DNA of 64,000 bases from Dama dama. Taxonomy: Eukaryota; Chordata; Mammalia; Artiodactyla; Cervidae. A program made the translations under genes and the position numbers. This document shows, piece after piece, positions 21,127-31,600 of the stretch. Position 1 is the stretch's first letter; each line of letters begins with the position of its first letter. The notes under the pieces were generated by a model. The model did no database searches, had not been told where the DNA came from, and saw only the letters and a list, made by a program, of their open reading frames with translations. Location: assembly GCF_033118175.1 (NCBI RefSeq), contig NC_083704.1, forward strand, positions 47,394,501-47,458,500, read 5' to 3'.

Positions 21127-21584
21127 TGTAAGGTACAGTTCCGGCGAGGCAGAAAAGGAAAGACGACCTCAACAGAAGTAGGTTACCTTTATTCAGGCAA
21201 GGAGGGGCGACAGTCGGCCTAACGACCAGGCTGAGTGCCGAAAGTGATCAGGGAGGCTTCATACTTATAGGGAGGTTTGTGGAAGCGATAAGGGAAACGT
21301 CAATCAGGCGGGATATTTTGAGTATTTTTTTGTTGAGATGACACTTGTAGTTGGGCAGGGGGTGATAAGTCTTCTGGGCGGGTGTAGGGGGTGGTAGGTT
21401 TTCGGACAGGGGGTGATAAGTCTCAGATAGATGCAGCTGGCCTGGAGCATCAGGATGGAACTAAAGTTATGCTTTGTTTTCTCTGAAGTTAGATGATTCA
21501 GCAAGGGGCCCTTGAGACTGTTGTTCTCTTTTCTAGGCCCAAAAGACTCCTTCAAAATGAGCCCTGCAGGGACCGAATAACACA
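21127..21584 (-). mobile_element. Solo LTR of an endogenous retrovirus (no internal region)
   Basis: Read on the minus strand, the segment starts TGTGTTATTC and ends TTACA/CA. It has a TATA-like CTATAAG near 21268-21274 and, about 65 bases on, an AATAAA-type signal (CTGAATAAAGG) near 21190, followed by a pyrimidine-rich U5-like end. This order of signals is typical of an LTR. No retroviral coding sequence flanks it, so I read it as a solo LTR left by recombination. No clear target-site duplication was found, so the limits are approximate. Confidence 0.7.
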
Positions 21585-22741
21585 AGCTCCAGCTATTAAG
21601 AGGCTAGAATTGAGGAGGGCAGGCACCTTGACGTGCCCTGTAGCAACATGATGCTGGAATCCAGGTGAGCTTGTTTCCAGCCTCACAGGCGGCTCAGCAA
21701 TGGCAGATCCCGAACTTACCTGAATAAACAGGCAGGTCACCTTCCTCAGCAGAGGCCGAAAGCGTGGCCTCAGTGATCTGCGGCTGAAGCAGCCACACAA
21801 TGGCCTGGTCCAGGTAAACCAACTGGGCTCCAGGTTCCACTGGAAATTAAGCAATAGCACTCCTGTCTGAATCGGTGAAAGCATTGCTTTTGCAAGTCAC
21901 CTTCAGTCACAAATCAAGAGGCTTCCCTTTACTTGTTATCTGTGTGACCTTGGGCAAGGCACTTTGCCCTTCCAAGCCTTGGTCTCCTTGGCTGTCAAAT
22001 GGGCACAGTGGCCCCTGGTCTCTTATAGGGCTACGTGAGAGTCTGACAAGGTGATGCATGCAAAACACAGAGCAGCAGCTGGCACGTTCACCTGATTCAG
22101 TCGTGTGATTTACAAGATTCAGCCCAGCCTGACACGCATTACATCTCCTAGTAACTTCCAGGGACTTCCTTTGGACAAAACAACAAGTAAGCTTCCCTGG
22201 GAAGAAGGAGGAACTCAGGGACTCAAATAGAAGATAAGACTTACACTGGCAGGCAGCCCATCCAGTGTCTTGCACCAGTCACTCCTGGAGTCACTTCTGC
22301 CCAGAACAAGGAGCCCAGACTAATGGCGGACTGAGTTCTAAACATTGCTGGTCCCTCAGCCTCTTCTACATCTGCCTGGAGGGTCCATCCTCAGTAGTCC
22401 TAACAATCCGGCTCCAGGCGGTGAGGCAAGAGCCCACATGTGATTCCTGGGGCTTTCCACTGTTATTTCAGAAGCTTCCAGAAGTCTTTCAGGCAGGGCT
22501 GTGATAAATGACCCCTTCCTTCTTTCTAAGACTGTCATTAAAGATGCTCCACAGGACCCATCAATAAAGACACTCCACAGGAACCTGCAGGCTCTTCCTA
22601 ATGACAAAGGCAGGAAGTGGGGCTCAAGAGGGAGACATGCTTTTCTGCTTTTGAGTTTTCCTAGCACAATAGGACCACAATTACAGGGTCAAGAGAGAAC
22701 CTTGAAAATCCACTTTGCAGGTTTATCAAAAACAGCTCTCA
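21585..22741. other. Intergenic, MIR-containing
   Basis: No gene is supported. A good MIR match in plus orientation lies at about 21935-22090 ('tgtgtgaccttgggcaaggc' through 'gcagctggcac'). Confidence 0.65.
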
Positions 22742-23022
22742 TGGGACTTCCCTGGTGGTCAAGTGGTTAAGAACCTGCCTGCCACTGCAGGGGACATGGG
22801 TTCAATCCTTGGTCCAGAAAGATTCTTCATGCTGTGGGGCACCGAAACTGATGTGCCACAACTACTGAGCCTGTGCTTTAGAGCCCGTGCTCTGCAACAA
22901 GAGAAGCCACTGCAAGAAGCCCACGCACCGCAACTAGAGAAAGTCCCCCACTCAACGCAACTAGAGAAAGTCTGCTCACTGCAACGAAGACCCAGCACAG
23001 CCAAAAATAAATCAATAAACAA
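22742..23022 (+). mobile_element. CHR-type SINE, near full length
   Basis: The element starts 'gggacttccctggtggtcaa' and runs through 'ggttcaatccttggtcc' and the 'agagaagccactgcaa' body to an A-rich 'aaaaataaatcaataaac' tail. It is the first of four CHR elements in the same orientation over about 1.7 kb. Confidence 0.9.
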
Positions 23023-23043
23023 GCAAACAAAAGAACTCTCCAG

Positions 23044-23160
23044 GGACTTCCCTGGCGGTCCAGTAGTCAGGACTCCGTGCTTCCACTGCAGGGGGAATGG
23101 GTTCCAGTTGTGCTTTCCTGTGAGGAGGCGGGAGCCGTGTTCTGAAGATCTTGCCCACTC
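23044..23160 (+). mobile_element. CHR-type SINE, truncated
   Basis: 'gggacttccctggcggtcca' head and box region, then loss of similarity after about 23115. Confidence 0.8.
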
Positions 23161-23282
23161 TCCTTCCAAGGGCGATGGCCAGCACGTGCCCCTTTCTGGA
23201 TGGCTCCACTGAGGGGGCAGTGCAGTGGCTTCTGGATGTGATGCTTAGTGCAACCCAGGAGGTAACTATTCCTGCATCTAAC

Positions 23283-23356
23283 AGGGCTAATAATCTGGGA
23301 TCCTTATCCAAGGAGGAAACCATCTGTCCTCACCCAGGGCTAATAATCTGGGATCC
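23283..23356. repeat. Short tandem duplication (21-bp motif, 53-bp spacing)
   Basis: agggctaataatctggga followed by tcc occurs at 23283-23303 and exactly again at 23336-23356. Confidence 0.85.
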
Positions 23357-23989
23357 CGATCCCAGGTCTGGGTCTTCTTCATCTGTCCCCAGTCATATCT
23401 GTCATGATTGTCGTGATTGACTCCTCTGGGAACCTCATTAAGCTCAGAGTTCTTGGTGAATATGAGAGACTAGAACAAGCAACATGACAAATATACACTT
23501 TCTTTTCTGCTTCATTGATTTCTGCTCTCATTGTACTGTTTCCTTCTATTTTCTGCCCCCTAGGTTTGATTTACATTTTTCTGAGCTTCTTAAGATAGAA
23601 GCTTAAATTATTTAATTTTTAGCCTTTTTTCTTTTCTAGTATTTGTATTTCAGCCTATAAATTTCCTTGTGAGCACTGCTTTAGCTGCACAAAGTTTGAT
23701 GTCACATTTTCACATCTCTCATTTTTAAGACCTATATTCTGCTCTTCCTTGATATATTAAAATAATCAGACCAAGCCCTGAATTTCAACTTAAACCACAA
23801 TGTTCACCACAGAGTTCTCACTTTATTTCCAGAACTACTGGGCTTCAGACTCTGCAAAAAGATTTGAAAGAGTGAATACTCTGAGGAGTTTAGGTTTCCA
23901 AATGCCACAGAAGAGTCAAAAGAACAGTTTGATGACCCTTACCTTTTGTTTTGGATGTACAATTTCAACTGAATAAAAATTGCAAACAC

Positions 23990-24188
23990 GGGACTTCCCT
24001 GGTAGTCAAGTGGCTAAGACTCCACAATCCAACTGTAGGGGGCCTATGTTGGCTCCCTGGTCAGGGAACTAGATGCCATATGCTGCAACTAAGAGTTTGT
24101 AAGCCACAACTAAGAGTCTACATGCTACAACTAAAGATTCAACATGTCACAACTAAGACCTGGCATAGCCAAATACATAACTATTAAA
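23990..24188 (+). mobile_element. CHR-type SINE
   Basis: 'gggacttccctggtagtcaa' head, 'ctccctggtcagggaact' box, then a repeated 'acaactaaga' body and an A-rich tail. Confidence 0.85.
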
Positions 24189-24287
24189 AAAACTGTAAAC
24201 ATGATTTCTGGAAATGAAACTAGTAACTCATGCAAGTAAGGTCTTCCAATGCCTGTAGAACAGCCTTACTATAAAAAACACATTTGG

Positions 24288-24480
24288 GGGACTCCCCTAG
24301 TGGTCCAGTGGCTAAGCCTCCTGGATTCTAACGCAGGGGGCCCGTGTTCTATCCCTGGTCAGGGAACTAGCCCCATATGCTGCAACTAGGAGTTACATGC
24401 CACAACCAAAAAGATTCTGTGTGCTGAAACTAAGACCTGAAGCAGCTAAACAAAAAGTAAAAATACTTCAAAAATAATAA
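24288..24480 (+). mobile_element. CHR-type SINE
   Basis: 'gggactcccctagtggtcca' head through 'atccctggtcagggaactag' and a diverged body, ending in an A-rich tail with 'aataataaataat'. Confidence 0.85.
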
Positions 24481-24795
24481 ATAATTTTAAGAAAGCAAAC
24501 AAGAAACACATTTTCAAGTTTACAGAAAACCTGCCAACACTACACTTCATTAAGAGCTTAGAAATAGAAACCACTTGCATGTTGCTGATCTAGACTTATT
24601 ACATTTATTTCATGTCATTGTGGTCACTTTTACAGCAGTTTAGATTTATTTTCAATTACACTATTGTTCACAGAATTCACAGAATTCATTAACAAACATC
24701 CAAAGGTTTTTCAGTAGCACAGCAAGATAGAAAAGAGGTGCTTTGAAGTGGAACCCGAGTCTGATTATTTAGATAGATGTCTAGAATATTATTGC
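24481..24795. other. Intergenic, nothing recognised
   Basis: AT-rich sequence below the likely end of the ABHD6 mRNA, with no gene or clear repeat seen. Confidence 0.5.
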
Positions 24796-24801
24796 TTTAT
24801 T
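24796..24801 (-). terminator. ABHD6: Candidate poly(A) signal of ABHD6
   Basis: The plus-strand tttatt is AATAAA on the gene strand, about 700 nt after the ABHD6 stop. Further poly(A)/AT-rich text surrounds it. A 3'UTR of this size is plausible but not proved by sequence. Confidence 0.5.
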
Positions 24802-25499
24802 AGTCTTGCTTTTTTTTTAATAATAAATTATTCCCAGGAAACCCCCCCGCCAGGGAATCTCTGTACTGCACTAGCCAGGCTCACGTGAGACATAACCTGA
24901 CACACGGTGCCGGTCAAATCAGCCGTGTTCTCTGCTGCTCTGCCAGCTGGCTGAGGCAGGCCGTGTCTTCTGCGTGTCTGTTTCCTCCAGCCTGCGGTGT
25001 TCCTCCATGGTCCTGCAGTTGACGGGCGGCAGTCACACATGGGACATAAAACTTAAATCAGACATAAACAAGGGGCTCGGTGAAGAGGGGGCTAATGCTC
25101 CTAAAAGAGCCACTGGCTATGCACAGGAGAATGTCTGAGCAACAGAAAACACCTGGAATCTCAGTCTGTGAGGAACATCTTAAAGGAAATGTCCTCAGTG
25201 GTCCAATGTGGGCGCTCTGCAACATAAATGTGAAGACTTCTGGGTAGATTTCATGGATGGGTTTTCTTTTGTTGTTCCATGTGAATTTGCATTTTGTGAA
25301 AAAACATCTTGGAGATTTTTTCATGGCCCCTGAGGCTCTGTGGATCTAGAGAGACCAGGGCTGGAGCGGGGGCTGGCTTCCTCAGGGACGGGGGCGCTCC
25401 CTCCGCATTTGGGGCAGGGTCCCTGAGCAGTGGTGGCCGTGACAGGTTCCGGAGACGGGAGTGGAGGCTGGGTGTGGAGCTCAGGCTGCGGCCGGGGCC
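24802..25499 (-). other. ABHD6: Probable ABHD6 3'UTR
   Basis: Sequence between the stop codon and the nearest downstream AATAAA. It carries no recognisable dispersed repeat, which fits an exonic region, and its short open frames have no known similarity. Confidence 0.55.
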
Positions 25500-25676
25500 T
25501 CAGTCCAGCTTCTTGCTGCTGTCTGTGTTGTGTACAGAAGCTAAGAAATCGACAAGGAGCTTGGCTGTCTTCCTGGGCCTCTCCATCACCACCGAGTGGC
25601 CACAGTTTTCCAGGAGCTCCACCTGGGAGTTGGCGATTGACTTGGCCAACATGTCCGCTCCGGACACATCGAGCAC
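25500..25676 (-). CDS. ABHD6: ABHD6 coding exon 8 (C-terminus, His306)
   Basis: Acceptor CCCGCAG, then VLDVSGADMLAKSIANSQVE onward to SSKKLD and TGA at 25502-25500 (58 residues). It contains NCGHSVVMERP with the catalytic His306. Confidence 0.97.
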   Translation of the reverse strand: MLDVSGADMLAKSIANSQVELLENCGHSVVMERPRKTAKLLVDFLASVHNTDSSKKLD

Positions 25677-28600
25677 CTGCGGGACGAGAGGAGACTGGAT
25701 GGAAAGGGTTCAGGTGCCCGAACGCACTCCGTGGACAGAACTCCCGTCCAGGCCTGGCAGGGGTGATTTTTAGAACCAAGTCACTTTGGTGTCGGGGCTT
25801 GTGGCTCCCTGATGGCAGTGACCACGTGCCTCACGTTTTACTCTGCAGCTCGGTGCTAGGAGGTATGCTGCTGCAGTGTTGCCACGCTGGAAACACAGGC
25901 CCTGCCCTGAGGATGCCCTGGTATGGTGGCGAAGCCAGACTGGAAAGCAGATAAGTGCAGAGCAAGGTGGCGAAGACTCTGATGGGGGAGAATCCTGGGA
26001 GCTGAGAAGCCACAGGGGAGGGGGATCATGGAAGAGGGGCCAGCACAAGGGTGGGAGCACACGGCACGTGCAAGGGACAGCAAGGAGCCCAGTGCTGCGT
26101 GAGCGGGGAGGGTGGGTCTGTGCATCTGGCCGTGCGGGGAGTCGTGCTCAGTCTGAGGGCAGTGGGGAGCCCCGGGGCTGTATTAAGGACGGTGACGTGA
26201 TCGGGCTGGGCCCGGAGAATGCACCCTGCAGCTGGTCTAGGGGAGGCCAAGCTGTGGGGAGGCCACAGGAGAGATGCAAGAGGGGGAGACGAATTATCAC
26301 AAACCAGAGGACTGGGTCCTGAAGGCCCTCAGGGGGTCCCCGAGCTGTGTGACTTTGTTACAGGAGGCCTAGTGTGTGAATAACAGCCAGTGCTTTTCCA
26401 ACATGAAGCCCACCACTTTCCCAGGTTTTCAAACTCCCTTTCATTTTCACCTGGGTTACACCTTGCTTTTACCCCAACTCAGTTAACTGACTTTCTCCTC
26501 CTTCAGGGTCAGATTTATATTCGCCCCCTTCGCTTCACCACTTTCACCTTCACATCATCTCCCCGCCCCAAGACAAAGGTGGCCCCTCCACTCCGGCCTT
26601 AACTTAACCAACAGCAAAATCCCAACAAATTCGAGCACTGTCTGCTTCTGAGCTTCATTCTCCTTAACCCAGACTGGTAATACCAAGATTTGCTGCCCAC
26701 CGGGAAGTGGGGTGAGCAGAGTGCAGAGCACCCCGGGCTGAGAAAACACAAGAAGGAACAGCTGACGGGGAGCATGACGCAATCCCGCCTCTCCTTGCTG
26801 GTCCCTGAGAGCCCACATCACCTTGGGGATCTGAGATGAAGAAAGGCCTTCATTGTTCCAACTCTCATTTCTGCCTGCTGGCCCAGCCTGGGTCCTGCTT
26901 CTCCGCTCAGGCATCCACAAAGCTGTTCTCAGTCCCTTGGCTGCTTGAAGGGAGCACGTGCGTTCTCCCTCCTCCCGCTGCCCTGGTTCTCGCGCTGGGC
27001 ATACCTGGCTGGTGTTGAGATGGCCGCACACTGGCGCCACCGCCCTGCCCGCCTCCTGCGCCGGGGCGCAGACCTGGCTTCTCCGCAGTCTCCTCTCCTG
27101 GGCCTCCGGCAGTCGTGGGCAGTTGAGGTGCAGCCCAACTTCCTGCCCGTGCTCACATCACACATGCGGTGGGCATGTGCAGTCTGCTCGGGGCTCGCAA
27201 TGGTGGCTTCACCCCAGCGTCCACAGGGGAGCTCTCTCAACAGGGAGAGCTTTGCTCCCATTTCCCTTCTCACGACGGTCAACAGCGTGAGATGACCAGA
27301 TACCCTTTGACAGACACTGTAATTCTGTCTGCCTGCGGGCCTTATAAAGGCTCCATTTCCCACCACCACCTCTTATTTTAAACTTTTCAAGAACATTCAG
27401 TAAGATATGATTTCTAAAGAACACTTGCAAACAGAAAGGGAGTTTCCGAAGTATAAGTCAGTATTTCATTGGCAGGTTTATTATGGATGGACTGTGCCCC
27501 CTCCCCAAATTCATATGCTGAAGTTCTAACAAAATGTGGCTTTACTGGGAAACAGGGTCATCGTGGACGTAACTAGTTAGAATGATGTCATACTGGAGCA
27601 GGGTGAACTCCTAATCTAGTATGTGGACCCCTAATCTATCATAACTGGCGTCTTACAAAAATGAGAGGTTTAAACACAGCATCATCTGAAGATGAAGGCA
27701 GAGGTCAGGGTGAGGCGTCAACAAGGCACGGAACACCAAAGTCCCCCAGCAAGCTCCCAGGAGCTCAGGGAAAGGCCGGGAAGAGGCTCTGCTTCCCAGC
27801 TCCCACCAGTCACAGCAGGAGCCAGTCTGCTGCGGCCTGGGTCTTGGACTCACAGTCTCCAGAACTGGTGTTACAGTGTGAGTCGCTCAGTCATGTCCAA
27901 CTCTTTGCAACCCCACAGACTGTAGCCCACCAGGCTCCTCTGTCCATGGAGTTCTCCAGGCAAGAATACTGGAGTGGGTTGCCGCTTCCTTCTCCAGGGG
28001 ATCTACCCGACCCAGGGGTTGAACCCAGCTCTCCTGCATTGCAGGCAGATTCTATACCATCTGGGCCACCAGGAAAGCCCCTAGTGTATCTGTATGCCAG
28101 AACTGGCAGCCAACGTAATTCTGTTGTTTAAGCCTCCCAATTTGTAGTACTTTGTTAGAGGAGGCCTAGCAAACTAACAGAGCCATCTGACAGAGCCTGT
28201 CAAAAACCTGTCATAATTTTAAAATGCACAAAGCCTTTGATCAAGCTATTCGACATCCAAGAATTGGCCCTTCAGATATGCTCTCACACTGCAAACACAC
28301 ATGTATAATGATGCACATCACGGTGTGGTTTAACAGCAAAAAACTGAAAATGACCTAAGTGACCATCAGTAGGGCACTAATGCAGCAGATAATGGAGTAC
28401 TATGCAGCTCCCAAAAAGAACATAAAATTTTGTTTTGGGCAACAACCATTCACGGATGGTAAATCTAGAGGGAAATGTTTGATGAGGACCAGGATATCAG
28501 CATGGTCTCAAAGTACCTCCCCACAGACTGCTTATTAGTTGCAAGGGGAGAAATAATATCTATGATGAAGAAATCAGATATCACAATCAATCAAAATTCC

Positions 28601-31600
28601 CATCACTGGGATGTCCCAGGCCGGCCAGAGGTTAAGAGGCTTACACTGTCTAGGGCACAGTTTCAATCCCTGGTTGAGGAACTAAGATCCCACATGCCAC
28701 ACGGTGCAGCCCCCAAAATAAATAACAGTTTAAAAAATTCCCACCACTGAAGGAAAGATATTCTCCTTCTGAGGATGTGAAGTCTTATTACCCATGAGAT
28801 ATTCTGGCCAGGGATATGTATCCCGAATTTAATCATGAAGAAACAGCCAACAAACTCAAACTGAGGAACATTTTGTAAAATAACTGGCCCGCACTCTTCA
28901 AATATCTCAGTGTTACGAAAAATAAAGGCAGAAAGAGGGCATCATTTTATATAAAAGGAAACTAAAAAGACACGATACGCAGTATGTGATCCTGGTTACA
29001 GGGGCAGGTGGAGGATCATTCTATGTAGGACATCACTGAAACAAGGAATAAATTTGAAATATGGACTGTATATTAGTTAAAAGCTATGGTATCAATGTTA
29101 CATGTCCCAAATGAGACAATGTACTGTGATCATGTGAGATAATATTCTGGTTTGCAGTAAACACACCTTGAAGCATTGGGGGTAAAGGGACATGATATAA
29201 GCAGCTTACTCCAAATGGCCCCAAAACACATATTTCTAGATCTGTCTAGATGAGGTGGTAAATGTTAAAAAGTTGGTAATAAGTAAGATGTGGTACATAC
29301 ATATCATGGAATGACAGTCAGCAATAGAAAGGAACAAATTGTTGGCATAGGTGACGACATGGATGAACCTCAGAAACATCACGCTGGAGTGGAAGAAGCC
29401 AGATGCAAGAGACTACCACTGTAAAATATGATTTTATGAAAATTTTAGATAACTAAATTCTAGACAAGACTTCAGAAACAGAAAGCAGGTCAGTGGTTGA
29501 ATAGTGCTGGGGCAGGAATGGAGATTAACAGCAAATGGGCAAGAGAGAACTTACAGGAGTGACAGAAGCATTCTACAACTGGGCTGCAGCGGGGAGTGCA
29601 ACAAGGTAAATTTTATAGCACGAGAATTTTTGAAAAAGCAGTTAAAACTGAGGAAACTAGGTGAAGTAGATACAGGAGTACTCTGTACTATTTTTACAAT
29701 TATCCTGTAAATTTGAGATTCTTTCAAAATAAAATATTTAAAGTACTAGAATGTGTGGATCTCTTCAAGCTGATATTAAATGATTTCCAAGGTACATATT
29801 TCTCATATATATGAAGCAATTAATGTGTGAAACTGTATATACTGCATGTTTGAAAATCTTATACATAACACTTCTTTATGCACTCTGATACATGCTTAGA
29901 ATAGAAACAGGCAAACAACAGCCCCTGCCTGCTTTGTGACTGAAGGCTTCCTGGAGCTCTGCTTACCATTTGTTCTGCATGTCACCATCACAACAGAAGA
30001 GTTGAATAGATGTAACAAAAACTTATCACCCGCAAAGTTGCAAATATTTACTATTCGGCCCTTTAATAGAAAGCGTGTGCCAACTGTTGCCTTAGAAAAA
30101 TTAAAAGAAACACACATGAACTGTAAGTGCTGCCTTGAAGAAATGGGAACTGGGATCTAGGATGTCAAAGAGACCAAGTGTACTCTTATCCATCTTTCTG
30201 TACTCTTTCAAGGTTTCTGTGCCATGTGACTATATGGCTTTGAGAACGATAATTTACGAAAATGCTTTCAAATTGCCTTACATTTTAGAAGGCCACCGTC
30301 ACTGCCCTCAGCTCCCTGGGAACAGCGGCACTTGGCACTGGTGCGTGCCACCTCCCTCTGTATCAGGAAGCAGCCAGGCTCCCCTCATAAAGGACCGCGA
30401 GCTTGTCCTTGGAGGCAGGTGCAAGGGTCGCAGGCAGCCCCAGGGACACGCCACGTACCTGGTCTTGTTTCCCCCAGATGATCTGCGTAGGGACCTTAAT
30501 CTTGTCCATGTTCTGATGGAGGGAGTATCTCGACTTCTCACTGACGATTTCCAAAAACACTTTGTAGGGAAGGAAAATAAAGTGAGTGTAGGCTGTGCTG
30601 TGGACACCACCAAGTATAGGAAATAAATAGTGTATATGTATATATAGGATATATACAGGGTATATAGTGTTTAAGTCTAAGGCACTGCATCTTTCTTGAG
30701 GGGTCCCAGAAAACTGTCAAAGTCTCAGAAAAGTAAGGAATAAGAGCCGGCCACCCAGAAGATGTGTCACAGGCTCAGAGGTCAACACAGGTCTACTTAC
30801 ACTTTCGGTAGAAGGTGTTGTGAGGGATGCGGACATCGACAAGGCCCTGCAGGATCTAGGGAAAAATAACCCAAAGTCAGAAGGCGAGGGAAAATTGGTA
30901 TCCTCAGGCCTCAGAAGGGTCTGGGACAAAGAGGGGAAATCAAAGGCCAGCAGTTTCGGGCGTTGTCAAGGTTTGTAAGGCCTGGTCTCCAAATTCCCGT
31001 GATGACCATGCAATGTAATGGGGACTTAGGTTCATAAGAGGCTTTTTTCTTTCTCCTAAGGAAGGAACTCTGGGAATAACTGTGAAGCCAAAGGACCCCA
31101 GTGGCATGTAAGCTGCTTCACCTATGAGGAATTCTCTGCTTATCCTGAGACATAATCAGAATGAAAATAATTTCAAGTAATTATTCAGTAATACCCAATA
31201 TAAAACAAGGTCTATTAAAAAAAAATTAACTATTGGGGATGATGGGCCTCTTAAGCAATGAAGAAATCAACCACTACGGAAGTTCTGGGAAGGCTTTCGA
31301 TGTCCTGAGCTCACTGTGTGACACTGGCTGGGCCCTCCCTGCCGCGGGCCGTGGGGCTGCAGCACACGCTGACAGGCCAGGGCTCCCGGACCTGGGAGAC
31401 TGGCCCGGAGAGGTGCTGGGGCCAGAAGGAACACGGCCCGCCTCTTCCCCCACCTCAGGGTTCTCGAGGTAGGGTCCAGGGGTCACATCAGCAGCCGTCA
31501 GTCCTCTCATTTCCCTAGGAATGGGCTGAACCCCTTCAACACACTCGCAGGAGTCCTGTGCGCTGACTGAAGTGGGAAGACTCAGTCATAACTGCTCTGG

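Larger units (their letters stand above)
25677..30458 (-). other. ABHD6: ABHD6 intron with MLT1-like LTR, SINEs and L1 relics
   Basis: This 4.8-kb intron runs between donor CAG|GTACGT at 30458 and acceptor GCAG at 25677. It includes GC-rich unique sequence (25.7-27.3 kb) without a recognised gene, a MaLR LTR at 27480-28180 interrupted by a SINE, a CHR fragment at 28607-28730, and old L1-like text across about 28220-28480 and 28950-29750. Confidence 0.7.

Noticed and set aside
22715..23212. 165-codon open frame on the plus strand
   Set aside because: It is made of two adjacent CHR SINEs.
25309..25954. Overlapping open frames of 150-174 codons around the last ABHD6 exon
   Set aside because: They are antisense or frame-shifted shadows of the ABHD6 exon at 25500-25676 and its GC-rich intron.
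26929..27369. Possible GC-rich exon or small CpG island in the ABHD6 intron
   Set aside because: Only moderately CpG-rich, with no splice-flanked frame resembling a known protein; I could not support a gene.
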